The notes: generated from the sequence alone by a model not told the origin. A stretch of 64,000 bases of DNA from Hermodice carunculata (GCA_964020975.1 OZ026623.1:80736725-80800724); one strand, 5' to 3'. Positions 48,171-61,223 are shown, counted from the stretch's first letter. Numbers and translations are program-made.

Positions 48171-49339
48171 CTGACGAGTTACTGGTGTACGTTGAGAACA
48201 GTCTCACAGGACTAAACTACTGGTGTAACTGCAAGTTATTGACGGAAATAAGTAGCGGTTCAGTCATGCAAACCTGTGGATTTTATGAAAGCGTTTGACG
48301 GAGGTCGAGCACTGCTTGCTTGCCAGTTCTTGACAGAAGTTGAAAACCGATTTACCTTATCCACAATTTGAAGACGCTGAGTATAGCTCCCCCTAGTAGC
48401 GTACACCAGTAAGTTTTGCTTTAACTATGGTTAGATGGAAATGACAGCAGGCTTGATATGTGACCATTTGCTGTATCAACTATTGTTTATCGAAGTCAAT
48501 GTGATGTGAATGCAATGAAAGTTATTTTCTTTTAAAACCAAATATATCTTCAAATATCCTTCATACAATTGTAAGCACATATATGCGCATACCTACGGAA
48601 GTTTTGGAAGTATTAGCATCCTAAATAGTCATAATATGAAAAAAAACTATATAATAAACACGTAGTAAGTTTGACATTCGACATATTTTATAACCACCAC
48701 CCCAGAAAAAAAGCAAAATCAATAACTCCAAAGCAAGTAAAGGACAAAACATAACAGAAACAAAAATAAAGACAGAAAGTGGTAAAGTGTATCAGGAAAT
48801 GTTTTTGATTGTATCCGTTTTTCTTCCACCACAAGACAAATTACGATGTCCATAAAATCAAAATGCAATTATAACTGCATTTTCTGTACAGACCAATTTA
48901 AAACAAATATGCTGAGACCCTGTAGCTTCAAGGGAATAATGAATAAGTTAACTCACATTTCATAATATGACAATAATTAATTCAAGGAAAACATTTATGT
49001 GAAGTTCAGCACTTCTCGTGAATGACCATTACCCGTATTATAACCATTCATTGTTCAATGCACTCCATTAACCAGCATGTTAGGTTAGAAACGTTGCACT
49101 TATTTATTCCGGTCGCACTAGAAAGTTCTAGGTTTAACATATAAGAAGTCAATTTCTCTACCAAAATTAGAGCAATCTACAAAGTTGCAGAAAGCGTTCA
49201 AATTTTTTTCTTTTTACCCCAAGAGTAGTCCAGCAATTAGGGTTTAAAACAGTCCTGCTCTGCCGACCGTGTGCATCCTCGACTGAGTTAGCACTGAATC
49301 ACCAATATCTCTCTTAACCGCTATTGACCGTAGTCGCTC
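48171..49339. other. 5' flank of the GPCR gene and unrecognised DNA
   Basis: The 200 bases upstream of the GPCR start (minus strand) should hold its 5' UTR and promoter, but no clear TATA box or acceptor is recognised. A GTTTGCAT octamer-like motif lies near 48266-48273 (minus). The rest is AT-rich without features. Confidence 0.3.
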
Positions 49340-49560
49340 TTTTAGCAAGTATTGTTCAATTCGGGTAAAAGCTTGCTGTGCTCACGACATGCTCTGTTAA
49401 GGGGTACTGACCCCAGGGATAGATGCCTGTGTGATCACCGCTTGCTCAGTTAACAGATACTGACGCTGGTTGGGTAGAGGCTTGTGTACTCGCCACATGC
49501 TACGCTGCAGGTATTGAGTGAAGGTGGGTAGACCATATGGCGTGGTACCACTTGCTTGAT
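49340..49560. repeat. Degenerate tandem repeat, about 53-bp units
   Basis: Three to four diverged units share GGGTAGAGGCTTGTGTGCTC followed by CACATGCTCTGTTAA and GGTACTGAC. A minus-strand ORF (49397-49654) merely spans the repeats. Confidence 0.55.
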
Positions 49561-50380
49561 CAAGATCAAAAGAAGCCACTCCAAGGTGCCGCTGTTGCTG
49601 ATGACACGGTTCCCTAAGACCGAAAGCAACCAGTTTAATTGTCGAGTATTGCAAACTGGAACAGATTTTGAAAACAGTTGTACAGTTTGAAAGAAAATGT
49701 AGAGTTGAAATCGAATCATTGTATTATCACAGTTATGGTAGGTGGAACTATGATCTCTAGTAATGAAGGCATATTCGTTGATGTGCACCGGAGGGTAATG
49801 CTACTTATTTGATACATCATTCAAATTCGAACTTATTCAAGCTCAGGGTAGTTAGAAACATAAAATTGGCGTTTTTCGGATCATTTTTGTGGCATTGGTT
49901 AGCTTGACATGTTATCTAATCATTGAGAACATTATCAAACCCTTATCTAAGTTTTAGAGTACAAAAAAAAAAAAAGAAGAAAAAGCGAGTGAAATCAACC
50001 AAGTCTACAGGTAGCGTGCGTTTGTTTACGAACGGTGCTCAGCGGACGGAAACAATCTACAACTATGCTGTCCTGTCATGGAAGAAAAGAAGCATTAAAT
50101 AAAAATAGTTGAATCCTTTTTGAAGTTTAATATACCATGATTAACATGTTTCAAGAATTTTTTATCAAGTAGGTTTCAAGGTATATCATAAAATTGTGGA
50201 ATATACCCTTATCTCCACTGTCTCCTTGTTTACACAGCGGTGATCACTGCAAGGCTGTGTCCGTTGGTATCCTAACATTCTCCAAACTCTTTCGGTTACG
50301 TAGATACGCAATTTTGTTATTACGTCCATAAAGCATGTTTTAAAGATATTTAGCTTTGAATTCAACCAATTTCCAACGGT
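49561..50380. other. Unrecognised stretch
   Basis: AT-rich, with an A13-type run near 49960. No gene or named repeat recognised. Confidence 0.3.
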
Positions 50381-50552
50381 ACAACCTCTTTGTGCAGATC
50401 TTACAATTTGAAGAAAAGTTTTATAAAGCATTGAAAACATTTGGTTCCAAGCAGTAAAGGGATATTACAACCTCTTTGTGCAGATCTTACAATTTGAAGA
50501 AAAGTTTTATAAAGCATTGAAAACATTTGGTTCCAAGCAGTAAAGGGATATT
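50381..50552. repeat. Perfect tandem duplication, two 86-bp units
   Basis: The units 50381-50466 and 50467-50552 (ACAACCTCTTTGTGCAGATC...) appear identical at every base, indicating a very recent duplication or a local assembly duplication. Confidence 0.9.
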
Positions 50553-51316
50553 CGTTTTTGTCACTACAAGAAATATGTACCATCATGAGCGTGTGTCTTG
50601 GCGGCCTACGTTTATTCTGTTTACATTAGGAAAATGGCAAATGTGTTTGCATGCAAAATGTAATCTCATTTACAAATAATTATATAACTTTGTAAATAAT
50701 TTAACATCAATCTAGAAATCAAATTTTGAAAACAGGTACTATTAGTTGATGTTGATCCTTCATGCACTAACTAAAGATTGCGTCTGTTCAGCTTTGTATG
50801 AAAGATGAACTTAAATACTGTACACCAAATAATCTGAATTCATTTTCTCAAATAAATCCGTCAGACGTATTATTACTGAGTGACAGAGTCCATAGTAAAC
50901 GTTTATATCCAACAAAAAATCTACATGGTAAAAAAATCAACAGCACGGTGTATAAACGCTATTTTAGAATATTACAATGTCTAAAAATGATCTGTCTCAC
51001 GCTCTTTCTCCTGTGGTCCCAGCAGGTCTGACTTTAATTTAAACATTCTTGTCTGGCAATGTTCGAAACAGACTTTATGCGTGCTTTATAAACTTAGATG
51101 ATGTTATACAAGACTAAAATGAAGCAGCAACTTTGCTTTAAGAGGGTAAGTAAGCTCTCAGTGTGCATTAAGTAGCTGGAAATTAATTCGAGGCTTACCG
51201 AAAGGCAGGAAAATATCAGGCAGTACGAACTTTGTTCATTTCTATAAATAGAGCACTTGACTCCATGCGGTAGTATTTTGTCAAAGTAAAATCCTTCCCA
51301 CTGAGGGGACGTGTTA
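50553..51316. other. Unrecognised stretch
   Basis: No gene or named repeat; a 77-codon ORF at 50798-51031 has no recognisable domain. Confidence 0.3.
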
Positions 51317-51429
51317 TATACATACATACATACATACATACATACATACATACATACATACATACATACATACATACATACATAAATACATACATACATA
51401 CATAAATACATACATACATACATACATAT
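51317..51429. repeat. (CATA)n microsatellite
   Basis: About 28 tetranucleotide units with two AATA interruptions. Cys-Met-Tyr-Val repeat ORFs on the minus strand are artefacts. Confidence 0.97.
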
Positions 51430-51523
51430 GGAGCGGTCTGTATAAGTATCCGTTCCTGCACGTATGTACTGAGTTTGACACACCGGTCATTTCGGTCGCC
51501 AAAAAATCAAACTTTGAGTACAA

Positions 51524-51764
51524 AGCAAAAAAACCAAAAAACCATCACCCCCCAAAAAAAAACAAAGAAAAAAAAACAAAAAAAAAACCAAAACAAAGCA
51601 AAAAACAAAAAACAAAAACAAACAAAACAAACAAAAAACAAAACAAAAAACAAAAAAGAAAAACAAAAACAAAAAAAAAAAAACAAAAAAAAAAACAAAA
51701 AACAAAAAAAAAAAAAACAAAAAAACAAAAAAACAAAAACAAAAACAAAAAAAAAAAAAAAAAC
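51524..51764. repeat. (A)n/(AAAAC)n low-complexity tract
   Basis: A-rich run with scattered C, similar in style to the tract at 19.7-19.9 kb. Poly-Lys and poly-Phe ORFs are artefacts. Confidence 0.95.
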
Positions 51765-52506
51765 CAAGAGGGGACAGGCCTACGAGCGTTTGAATGTTTG
51801 AATATATAAAAAATATACAGATTTGAAATATAGCACTAGAACTAAATACTTTAAGTTTTGCATTTTAAGCAACGTCAGGGCCATTGTTATGGATAAATGG
51901 ACTTTTTTTTTCCGGATAAATAATGCATTATACAAACAGCTGCCTCTGCTTTCCATTTTTGATTTGAATTTGAAATGAAAATTTATCGGAGTTAACATTG
52001 AAAGTTGCAATTTTTTAAGTTACCATGTCCCCCCCCCCCCTCAAGATTCTACTTCAAATTTATAACGCAGTGACACATTTTCGGACGTTATTCCAGCCAG
52101 CAACAGCATAAGGGTACATGATGTAAAAATACGATTATTCATTGAGCAAGTGTGTTTTACGAATCACCGAAGAATACTGAATAGCAACCAATCCATTGAA
52201 TGTGTATTTTTTTCTTTTTGTAAAAGTACAGCATATTTCGTATCACAAGTCCCTGAAAATAAGTCCTAGTTGTCACAGTGTAATTTTTAACCTTGATTTA
52301 TGCAGTTTTATTGCATAGGCATACACATGCACGATTTATTGTTTTGTCGAATATGCAGAAAACGTATTGAATACCGAAGGTCAAGATCGTTCATGCAGGA
52401 CCCTCTCAAATGTCTTCTGCTTCAATGTTTTGACTCACTTAAAAAAAAAGAAAAACGAATTGAACGAGAATTGCTGACGAAATTAAATTAAATGAACGCG
52501 CCTCAG
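51765..52506. other. Unrecognised stretch
   Basis: Twelve C at 52029-52040; otherwise nothing recognised. Confidence 0.3.
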
Positions 52507-52560
52507 ATCAACAGCTTTCCTAGTGCCCAACTATAGCCAGGTAAAGCTACTGACTCAATC
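52507..52560. repeat. Dispersed hairpin element, copy C
   Basis: Left arm ATCAACAGCTTTCCTAGTGC, right arm AGGTAAAGCTACTGACTCAA then TC. The TGACTCA end is exact. The inner arm is short and diverged (GTGCCCAACTATAGCCAGG). Confidence 0.55.
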
Positions 52561-53096
52561 TAAAGTTCAGTGTTAATTCAAGTGAAAGGGTTAAACATTT
52601 TCAAGCCGAAAGGAAAACACACTTTTTAATCCAGTTACTGCATTACCAAGCTTTCCCCTTCACTCATTACGCGTGTCACTGCATTCATGTAAAAGATACC
52701 TTCAACTATTTCTTCTTTAAAAATATTTATTGCTGTGAACATGTACAAAGTGCGGCAAATAGGATGCCTGAGAAGACATTTTGTAGAGTGATTCATTGTG
52801 AAAACATTAAAGCTACATTCTGCACAAAAACCCCACAGGGCAAGGCGCACTCTGCATACACAGTCAAATGCACAGTTAAAAGGAACTTAGCTCAATTTGC
52901 GCGTTACACGATTCGATTTCCCCATGTACCATGTGCTCAAAATGTAGGGGTTCTTGTGCGACGCTTTGTTTAATAGTCTTCACGCTAACACATCACAGTC
53001 TGTTTGATGTTCACAAACACATTTCATCTCAGGCTCTCACTCTGATGGACAACTGTTTTGATGTTGGTTCCAAATAGTGCGGGTAAGAAGAACTAT
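52561..53096. other. Unrecognised stretch
   Basis: An ORF at 52764-52973 has no recognisable domain. Confidence 0.3.
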
Positions 53097-53097
53097 A

Positions 53098-53174
<77 letters not shown>
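53097..53174. repeat. (ATT)n microsatellite
   Basis: About 26 uninterrupted ATT units. Confidence 0.97.
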
Positions 53175-53319
53175 CATATAGAATTGCCCTACAACATGTT
53201 TCCTCTACACACAGATTTGTATTGTAAAAACTCTCTCAATTCCTGTTTTGTAAAACCATTTACATGATTTCCGTCCTCTAATGTGTACACAATCTGTTGA
53301 ACTATGTATCTGTTCATTG

Positions 53320-53345
53320 AATAAACTTTACTTTTCGTGAACCAA
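53320..53345 (+). terminator. Candidate polyadenylation site
   Basis: AATAAA at 53320-53325 (TTGAATAAACTTTACTTTTC) with a downstream TTTTGCTTTTGTAATATTGTG stretch. It may end a plus-strand transcript or be the tail of an old retroposed sequence. Confidence 0.3.
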
Positions 53346-53359
53346 AACATATTTTGCTT

Positions 53360-56300
53360 TTGTAATATTGTGTATGCCCAGAGAGTATGCTCAAATAATT
53401 TTTAAGCGGCGCACAACTACCAGTTATTATTGTTTGAATTATCACCTATTGAACATTTTGCAAGCAAAGAGAGACTTTCATTCTTTACTTTTTCCATCGT
53501 CAACACAATTTTCTTTTTATTTTCAGCAGCAATTTTGTTTTCAGCTCCTGTACGTATGTACGTGTGGTTTTGCTGTTCTCAAGATGTGTCCTGCGATTTT
53601 TTTTCTACGTAATGGATTTTCTCTGCTTTTAGCTCAGCTGATCAACAAAGATGGCTCTGTGGCCGTTATTCATCAACAACTCAAATCTGTGACTCGACAA
53701 AACCCATTGGCCAGATCCTCTATAGCCTTGGTGGAAAACTGCCTTGGGTCGTCCCTGACAAGTTTGTTTGATTGGTCATGTTTTAGCCATCATCGTCATC
53801 GCCATCGCCGTCGTTGTTGCCACCGTCGTCGTCGTCATCATCATTCATGATCGCTTGTTACTTTTTCTTATTAAAAAACTTAAAAGCGTCTGTGATCCCA
53901 CACATCTAATTACTCTGAAATTGACTTTATTGTATTCTTTTCTTTTGTAATTTGCACCTTCGTCTGCTATATCCCTTGCAGGACTCTCTTCATACATGGC
54001 GAAAAGGTTTTCTAAGAAAAAAATACCCGGGGTAGGTTTCTAGGGAAAAATACCCGGGCTAGGCCTCTTTCATGTTGGTCTAATAAGTCTTGCTTTAATG
54101 ATTTAACTAAAATGAAATCTTGACAAGCCTTTTTTCCCCTGAAACTCTTACATTCATTTCTGGAAAGAGCACAGCAACACATGTCGCAAGGTCTGAATCA
54201 TGTGCAATCGAATGAAGCTAAAGAATAGTTTAATTGGTTAACAGCACATCCGCAAGGAGGCAGTTAATATCTGGGTAAACCTCGTGTGTTTAGTAGTTTT
54301 ATTACAGAGCCTACCGCCTATGGCTTTTCTGGATCGTACTCTTTGTATCCAGGTTTTTATTTGTGTGGTTTTTGTGCTTAATTTCTTTGAACGGAGTGTC
54401 GCTTTTATCTATTTTTTTGTCACTTCGTTCATATAGGGCCTGGCCCAGTTTCTCCACCAAATTAAAAAAAAAAATCTTAAAATAAGACCTTGGAGCCTTC
54501 AGTATTAAACTGTTTTCATACGTGACCTTTAACTTATTCTAAAGGTACAAGCCCATTTTAAGGTACGCCCTCGGACAATCAATAAACGTCACGTTTGGCG
54601 TGACAAAATAAAAAGTGTTAAAATAAAACAAAATGAAGTATAAATTTGTGGAATAAACGACAGACACAAATTTATCGAAATGGTGAAAGATTAATTACAG
54701 TTGCTAAAAAAACAACAACCTCTTTGATCTTCAATGTAATGGTTTTATGTCATTATATATATATACATGTCAAAATAACTTCTTGATATGAAGACCATCA
54801 CATTCTGTAAGTTGTACATATAATTTTTACCGTTATGTGTGGCAATATATATGGTATCATAATAACGATTCTATATCTGTGTATGTTTCGCCCACTTTGA
54901 GAGGAGCATGGCCCGGTGCAAATTGGTTGCTTGATCATAATATTTGTATTCGTGTCTTTTGTCCAGAACGACTACCTAGTAGTTATTACCCTATTCCGCA
55001 GTTCGAACTCTTTACTCTCTATAAGGTAACCTGTCACTGTGCAACCTATATACATATGGAAGTACTGTTGTCCATATTGCGCACGTTACTGTGTAAAATT
55101 TTGACATAGGCTCTATCAGCCCAAATAAATTAAGGCGTCCTCAGCGGGTAACTACTCAGAACATGTTTCGGAGCCTATACCCGTACATGTCTCTCTGAGT
55201 AGCGGCTCCTTGTCTAAGCTAAATACTCAGCATAGACAACCCTGACTTATTTCACTTATTCTAAGAAGAAAAATAACAAAGATTAAAAAGTTGTAAAATG
55301 TGAATTTATTCATATATGTAAACATTGGTATAGTGAAATTTGTTTGCATCAGTAAGTCATTACTTTGTTGCACATATCACTGGTTGCTGATTTGTAAATT
55401 GGCATTAAAATATTAAGATTTTACAGTTTCCGTTCATTCAAAATTTTTTAGTCTGCTCTTGCCAAAATATATACCTTAAATACATTCACGTCAATGCCTT
55501 TAATTTCATTAGGCAAAAATTAACACACTAGCATATTCATAAGGCATGTGCATACGGGTTACTTTGGCAACGTATACCTAAAGTCACATTAAAATGCATT
55601 TTGTTGTTTAGTCGCGGATGAGGGAACTGGTAATAAAGAAAGAGTATATTAATCCAATCGTTACCTAGTGAAGGAACCTTCTTTCAGCACTTTCGAGATA
55701 TTATTGTAAACTGCACCACAGCCAAAACACCTTTTAGCTGTCGATCTTGTCATTGCTGGGTTGTGGACTGAGTCGAAAAGTTTTTCCACGCGTGCAAATT
55801 GCAACCACAGCGCACTAAGAAAAACTGATGACTCTGACCTGTTCCCGAATGGTAGACACATTTTAACTCAGGGTGATTCTCGAAGAATGTGAGGCTGGAA
55901 CCACAACAGTAAACCAAATGAACAAAATGCAGTTTTTTTTTTCATTATAGGGACAGTAATCTGAAGGACAAGCAGCAAAACTATGAACTGGTGTACGGCA
56001 GCAGTGTGTGAGACAGGCCGAGACAGGTCAAGACCAAAGATGTACTTACAACCAGTGATCACATCATTTTGTGTTGTCAGACGGCTGTGGAAAACGGCAG
56101 ACACGCCAAAGTTATCTATATTTCGTGGATTTTCGTGATTTTGGATGTCACCATGTGATTTAAAAAAAAAAAAAAAACCTCTTTTAGTGTTAAGTTCCGG
56201 ACTGGGCCAACGGCTGTCTGCGGAGCGTGGCAAGGAGAGCTGATGACCTGGTGTACTGAAATTTCCTTTGGAAATTTAGGCATGCTGGTATTATTTGAAT

Positions 56301-57540
56301 GAAACGTCTTTTTACAAGAAAATTGAACCTGATATCATCATTTTAATATTTCAGATAAGCGAAACTGAAAACGTAATGCGACAAGAGTAGAACGCGATCC
56401 TGCCGTCGTTTCTGCATGTAAATAACCATGATCCATGTATTGTGGCTTTTTCGATATGCTCGGCTCGCCTGTTGCATTTGGTACAACATGTATTTTCGAC
56501 GAGAATCATCGACTTGGCCTTCAGCAAAATGGCATTTTTTACTTTAACAGATAGGTTTTAAACCAGATTGTCTGTTATTAAAACGAGAAAATGACACGTA
56601 TCATTTTTCGATGATTTCTAATAGACAATTATATGTTATTGGATACTGGATGCTGTTCCTGAAAAAAAAACAAACAAAAAAACCTAAAAAACCCCCAAAC
56701 AATTGAATGCGTGATAGATATGTCAACCTACGGTCGTTTAATTAACTGACGGCAAGAGTGAGTTTGTACTGACAATTTTGAAGACATCAAGCACTTTGTG
56801 ACGGGTTATCTCGTTGAAGTTCACATTGTAAGACTGTGATCTCATTCCAGTTATAATGGATTTAGTTGGAAATAATAAAATGAATAAAAACCCGCACTTC
56901 AATACCTAAAGTAAAGAGTCTTCATTCAAGAGTAATGTATGTGCGAATCATGATTCGGTTTCCACAAGGGCAAACGCAATGTCTTCCCTATGCAATGTTA
57001 TCATTATTCGTGGTGTTTGGCGCACATGGTCAGTTTTAAACAATCAGTCTTTTATGTATAACGACTCTCGGTTCTTTTATCTCAAACGGTTATGCTAAAC
57101 TGTCGTTGTGCGGGTGCTTGGCCAAGTACCCTCAACTATATGTACCCTTCAATGCAAATACAGTAATTAAGTAAAAAAAGCCAAAGTCAAAGTTGTAGAA
57201 AAGAAATATACTAATATTGGTACAGCTGTTAAATCCTATGAACACTTACCTCGACCACACAGCCAGAATTGTGAGTCTAAAATAAAGATTTCATGCGAGG
57301 ACAAGGATATGATATAATGACGCTTACGTCGTGATTGGTCAACAAAATGTCAGGTGGGTTAAGATTATGTCGTCACAATATGCGAAACGAACGGGACACA
57401 CAGTCTGTCAAATCACATATTTGGATTTTCAAACACGTGATCAGCTTCACAGAAATAGGCTCCTTCAGGACTGTTTTGTTTTTCAAGCTCAATAAAAAAA
57501 ATGTTGAATACTTTTTTGTACACTCTACAAGCTTCAAAAA
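53360..57540. other. Long stretch without recognised genes
   Basis: A 160-codon frame (53368-53850) ends in a His/Arg-rich tail generated by CGT/CAT trinucleotides at about 53785-53850; its central part (LINKDGSVAVIHQQLKSVTR) follows acceptor-like TTTTAG/TTTTCAG sites but matches no family known to me. A small inverted repeat with ACTACTCAGA and TCTGAGTAGC ends lies at 55149-55205. AT runs and A-runs (for example 56161-56175) are the only other features. Confidence 0.3.
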
Positions 57541-57711
57541 CAGTGAAAGCTCGTTATAATGAAGCCATCTGTTCCCTTAGAAATGTGTCAGATAACTGAA
57601 TATGTCAGATAAATGAATCAAACAACACAGAAAATGAATATTTGCCATTCAAAACTTGTGTCATTATAATGAATATGTCGGATATCTGAGTGTCGTTATA
57701 ATGAGGTTTCA
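57541..57711. mobile_element. Pogo-like MITE
   Basis: The left end CAGTGAAAGCTCGTTATAAT then GAAG is inverted at the right end as TCGTTATAATGAGGTTTCA. CAGTGAAACCTCNTTATAAYGA is the type of terminal repeat used by pogo/Tigger elements. The 171-bp interior repeats GTCAGATAACTGAATATGTC and TCATTATAATGAATATGTCG motifs and has no ORF. A flanking TA duplication is not evident. Confidence 0.7.
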
Positions 57712-57856
57712 GACACAATTTGCTACAAAGGTCGTCCTTGGAAGTCGGAGTAAACAGCTTTCCTTGGCGCGCGTCGGAGGCATTGCACCCAAAGCGCGCT
57801 GAGGAAAGCTGTTTTCCCCGATTTCCAGGGACGATACTTATAGCAAATTGTGTGTT
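57712..57856. repeat. 143-bp palindrome containing hairpin element copy D
   Basis: Outer arms GACACAATTTGCTA (57712-57725) and TAGCAAATTGTGTG (57841-57854) are inverted, as are GTCGTCCTTGGAAGTCGG and CCGATTTCCAGGGACGAT. The centre (57752-57815) is hairpin family copy D: AAACAGCTTTCCTTGGCGCG facing GCACCCAAAGCGCGC then TGAGGAAAGCTGTTT. Unlike other copies, the symmetry continues outward well beyond the usual TGACTCA end, which is absent here. Confidence 0.75.
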
Positions 57857-59110
57857 ATATCGTGATGTGGTATGAGTTTTTAATACTGTGTCTGCTTAAG
57901 CGTGTACGTTTTACTAAAAAGAAAATGTCCTGACATATATTTCAGTATATGACGGACGGGAACACAATGTGTACCTTATGTGCTTGCAAATTCTTAGAGT
58001 TAGAAGCCCGGTTGTAGGTTATTATCATGCACGCACAAGAATACACCTACTGCTGCGCCAAATTCCATTTCGCCACAGAGAAACATCCTGGTGCTATCAC
58101 CACAATCAAATGATACAGGTATGTCTGGATTTCCCATGCGCCATTGTTTAAACAGGGCTAAAGTGAAAATAAAGTATTCACTCCAACACATCTTCCCCCA
58201 TCGACAGGCTCTTTATCTAAGAAGTACATGTATGAAAACTTTCTTTCAACGTCAGGCGGTGCCAAGATTATCCACTGGTCTTTTCTGTTGCGAATAAAAA
58301 CTTCATTCCTCATGCTCTCACAGACCGCCTTTGTGTTTGAAGGATAGTCACTTTATATTATTTGTGAACTTCGACATTTATTTGGACGTTGTACGGAGCT
58401 CCCTATTGAAAAATTTCTTAATAGGAAGTGGTCTCTATACGAATGATTTAAGATAAGAATCGTAAAAAAAAACGGAAGTGCAAATCGACAGTTTTATAGA
58501 AATGGTTTTTTAACGGATGTGGTCTGAATTGAGATTGCACTGTATTTTTCATAATTGCAAACACATATATTTGCCTTCCACTTGATAATATTTTTTATAT
58601 ATGTATATATTTCTCACCGAGAGTCGTGGTCTTTCAGATGCCCAGATTTCCTGCACAAATAGTCCAAGGTACAACAGGTCAAGTGAACTTGGCGTTGTTG
58701 GATTCATTCATTGAGGGGCGAGAAATTTACTTTGTTTCTTTGATTCTTGCATCATGTTTGTCAATTTGGATATCTACAGTATATGTAAGCTACTGAAGTA
58801 TTGAGCATACCTGGAACGCCGGGCTGGTGGGTTATACAAGCGATTTTTTCACTTTCATACTGTGATCTTTGTTTGGAATACTCGACACACTGCATTAAGC
58901 CTACTGGTCACTGTGGCAGACAAAGGCGAATCAGGTGCGGAGAGAATCACCATTTCTGCTTTATCTTTTGGAGGATCGTATGGCAGCTGGTGCTGATACC
59001 AAGCGTCCATGGACCGCCCCCCCCCCCCGCAGAAAAACTTATAACGGACGGTGATAAGGTGATAATTTCTTTCTATATACTACTTTTGTTCATGTAAAAA
59101 CATACAGTAA
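57857..59110. other. Unrecognised stretch
   Basis: Twelve C at 59017-59028; short ORFs without domains. Confidence 0.3.
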
Positions 59111-60640
59111 ATGGAAAGAATTCTAGAGCGAACATTGAGATTTGGTTACACTGATTTTCACTACACATACCAAGTTTTATTGACAAGATCCGGTCTCACC
59201 ACTCTTGAAATTGATCGTAAAAGAACCATCGTAACATAAGTCTTCAAAATTTTTAATGGGCTAGCCCCTAAGTACTTAGATGGAATTAGAAAGCAAATTG
59301 GTATTAAAACACGACAATTACAGGATCTAAACCTACCAAGGTATGATTCAGTTCAGTACGGCAAACGATCAATGAGATTCATGATGCCATATTCATGGAA
59401 TGATTCGCCTATTAGAAGTAAAACATGTGAAGACACAAGGGAGTTTAAACAGGCTATAACGAAGTGGGATGGACCAGTATGAAAATGCACTATATGCTTA
59501 TTTCAAGAGACAAACTTCTCGTAATTAATTTAAAGTATATTATTAAGTCTACATTTTTTTCTTGGTTTCCTGTACTTCCTGGCTGGTCACGCCCCTGTAG
59601 CAGGGCGTGGTCAGCTGGGTGGTGCAGGGGATAGTTATCATTATGATTGACCTCTATCTATGATCATTCTACGAGTCTACAGTATGATGGATTAGTCTAG
59701 TCCCTGTGGTGCAATACTATAGCTCATGTGCGTTTTTTATGCAGACTTTAAAAAATGGGACAGATCAGTCAGCAAATGCGATATATGTTCATTTTAAGAG
59801 GCAAGCTACTCATAATTTAACTAAAGTATACTATTAACTCTACATTTTTCTTGGTTTCCTGTGCTTCGTGGCTGGTCACGACCCTGTAATGGGGCGTGCC
59901 CAGCTCGCTGGTGCTGGGGATAGTAATCCTTATTGGGATAGTCTAGTCCCTTTGGGTAATATTATGGCTCACGTGTGCATTCAAACAGGTTATAAGGAAG
60001 TGGGATGGAGCAGCATGCAAATGCAACATGTTTATTTCAAGAGGAAAACGACTTATAATTTAACTTTCTACATATTTGCCTGGTTTCCTGCCCTTCCTGG
60101 CTGGTCCCACCACTGTAATTGGGCGTGCCCAGCTGGGCAGTACAGGAGACAGTGATCATTATCTCTATCTATGATCACTGTACGATCATTTTAAGAGTAG
60201 ACGGAATTATGGGATAGTCTAGTCCCTATGGTGTGATACTATGGCTCGGTGTATATTTTCTCCAGTCAACCAGTTTTATTATTATCATTATTATTATTTT
60301 GGAAATGGTTTTAGTGGTTTTGCATAATTTCTATGACATGATTTCAATTGGTCTGTGATATGATTTTAGTGATTTGTTATAAGTTTAATGGTTTGATTTG
60401 GATGATTGACGATGTGATATGATATTAATTGTTTGTGTATTAGTTGTTATTTATGTGATATAAATCTATTTTTGTACTGATTTGAAAATTTTTTATACTT
60501 TTCAGTTTATGTGTAAAGCTATTCTTAATTGTATTCTTGTATATCAGTTATATGTCTACTTTTATGTTGAATACTGTGGGCGACAATAGCTTTCAGCTAA
60601 AATTTCTTGGAATGAAACCCACAATATACAAAGATAAAAA
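59111..60640 (+). mobile_element. CR1/L2-like LINE 3' end with triplicated tail
   Basis: From 59111 one frame reads MERILERTLRFGYTDFHYTY, then VFKIFNGLAPKYLDG, LPRYDSVQYGKRSMRF, SWNDSP and EFKQAITKWDGPV..KCTIC, matching the RT C-terminus of CR1/L2-type LINEs (..W..LP..R....FK..I..WDG..CKC..C). Two in-frame stops are present. The terminal FK..KWDG..CKC..C plus the start of the 3' UTR is repeated downstream, with the WDG Trp codon at 59465, 59756 and 60001 (periods about 291 and 245), the later copies diverged. Each unit also holds CTTGGTTTCCTGTACTTCCT and GGGATAGTCTAGTCCCT. The tail ends with TGTGGGCGACAATAGCTTTC at about 60577, followed by AAAGATAAAAAATC. Confidence 0.8.
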
Positions 60641-60649
60641 ATCTTGCTC

Positions 60650-61189
60650 TGTCAGACCCACATGTCGAAATTTAGTTTTGGAAAGTTACAGGTGAATCAG
60701 TCAAAGCTCAGGTAAGCACCCTCGCTTCCCAAGTTACAGCTCTTGAGACCAAAATTGGCGAACTTGAGGGTAAAAAAGACAGCGAACTTGAGTCCCACAT
60801 GCAGTATTCGAGCAGTAATGATAACGTACCTGAACTTTTACCAGCAGTCTTTGGTGCTACATTACAACAGGTTGGTGAACTGTGCACTAGGGTCAAATTG
60901 TATGTAAAATCTCTGGAGAACGAGCTCGACAAGCTACAGCAATATGGAAGGCCAGACGCCCTTACGTTTTGGTCCACGCACGAAAAGCAGAAAGGTGAAG
61001 ATATCGACAAAATTGTGCACGAGAAGGTTCGTGAACCGGGCGTTAATATTGATAGTAAAAACATAAGTCGTTCGCATCGAGACGGATAGCCGAGAGGTAT
61101 TGTTGTGAAGTTTGTTGCACATAGGATCAGGGAGAAAATCTACCAGGCGAGGAAAAAGAAATCCACTGTGTTCATCCCGGAGGACTTAC

Positions 61190-61223
<34 letters not shown>

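Noticed and set aside
51475-51801. Lys-rich 108-codon ORF and Phe-rich minus-strand ORFs
   Set aside because: Artefacts of the A-rich low-complexity tract.
53368-53850. 160-codon plus-strand ORF
   Set aside because: The C-terminal part is a CGT/CAT trinucleotide repeat and the rest matches no family; splice signals are weak.
57752-57815. Hammerhead ribozyme in the hairpin family
   Set aside because: A GAAA and a GTC-like triplet occur, but the conserved CUGANGA core is missing and strand order does not fit.
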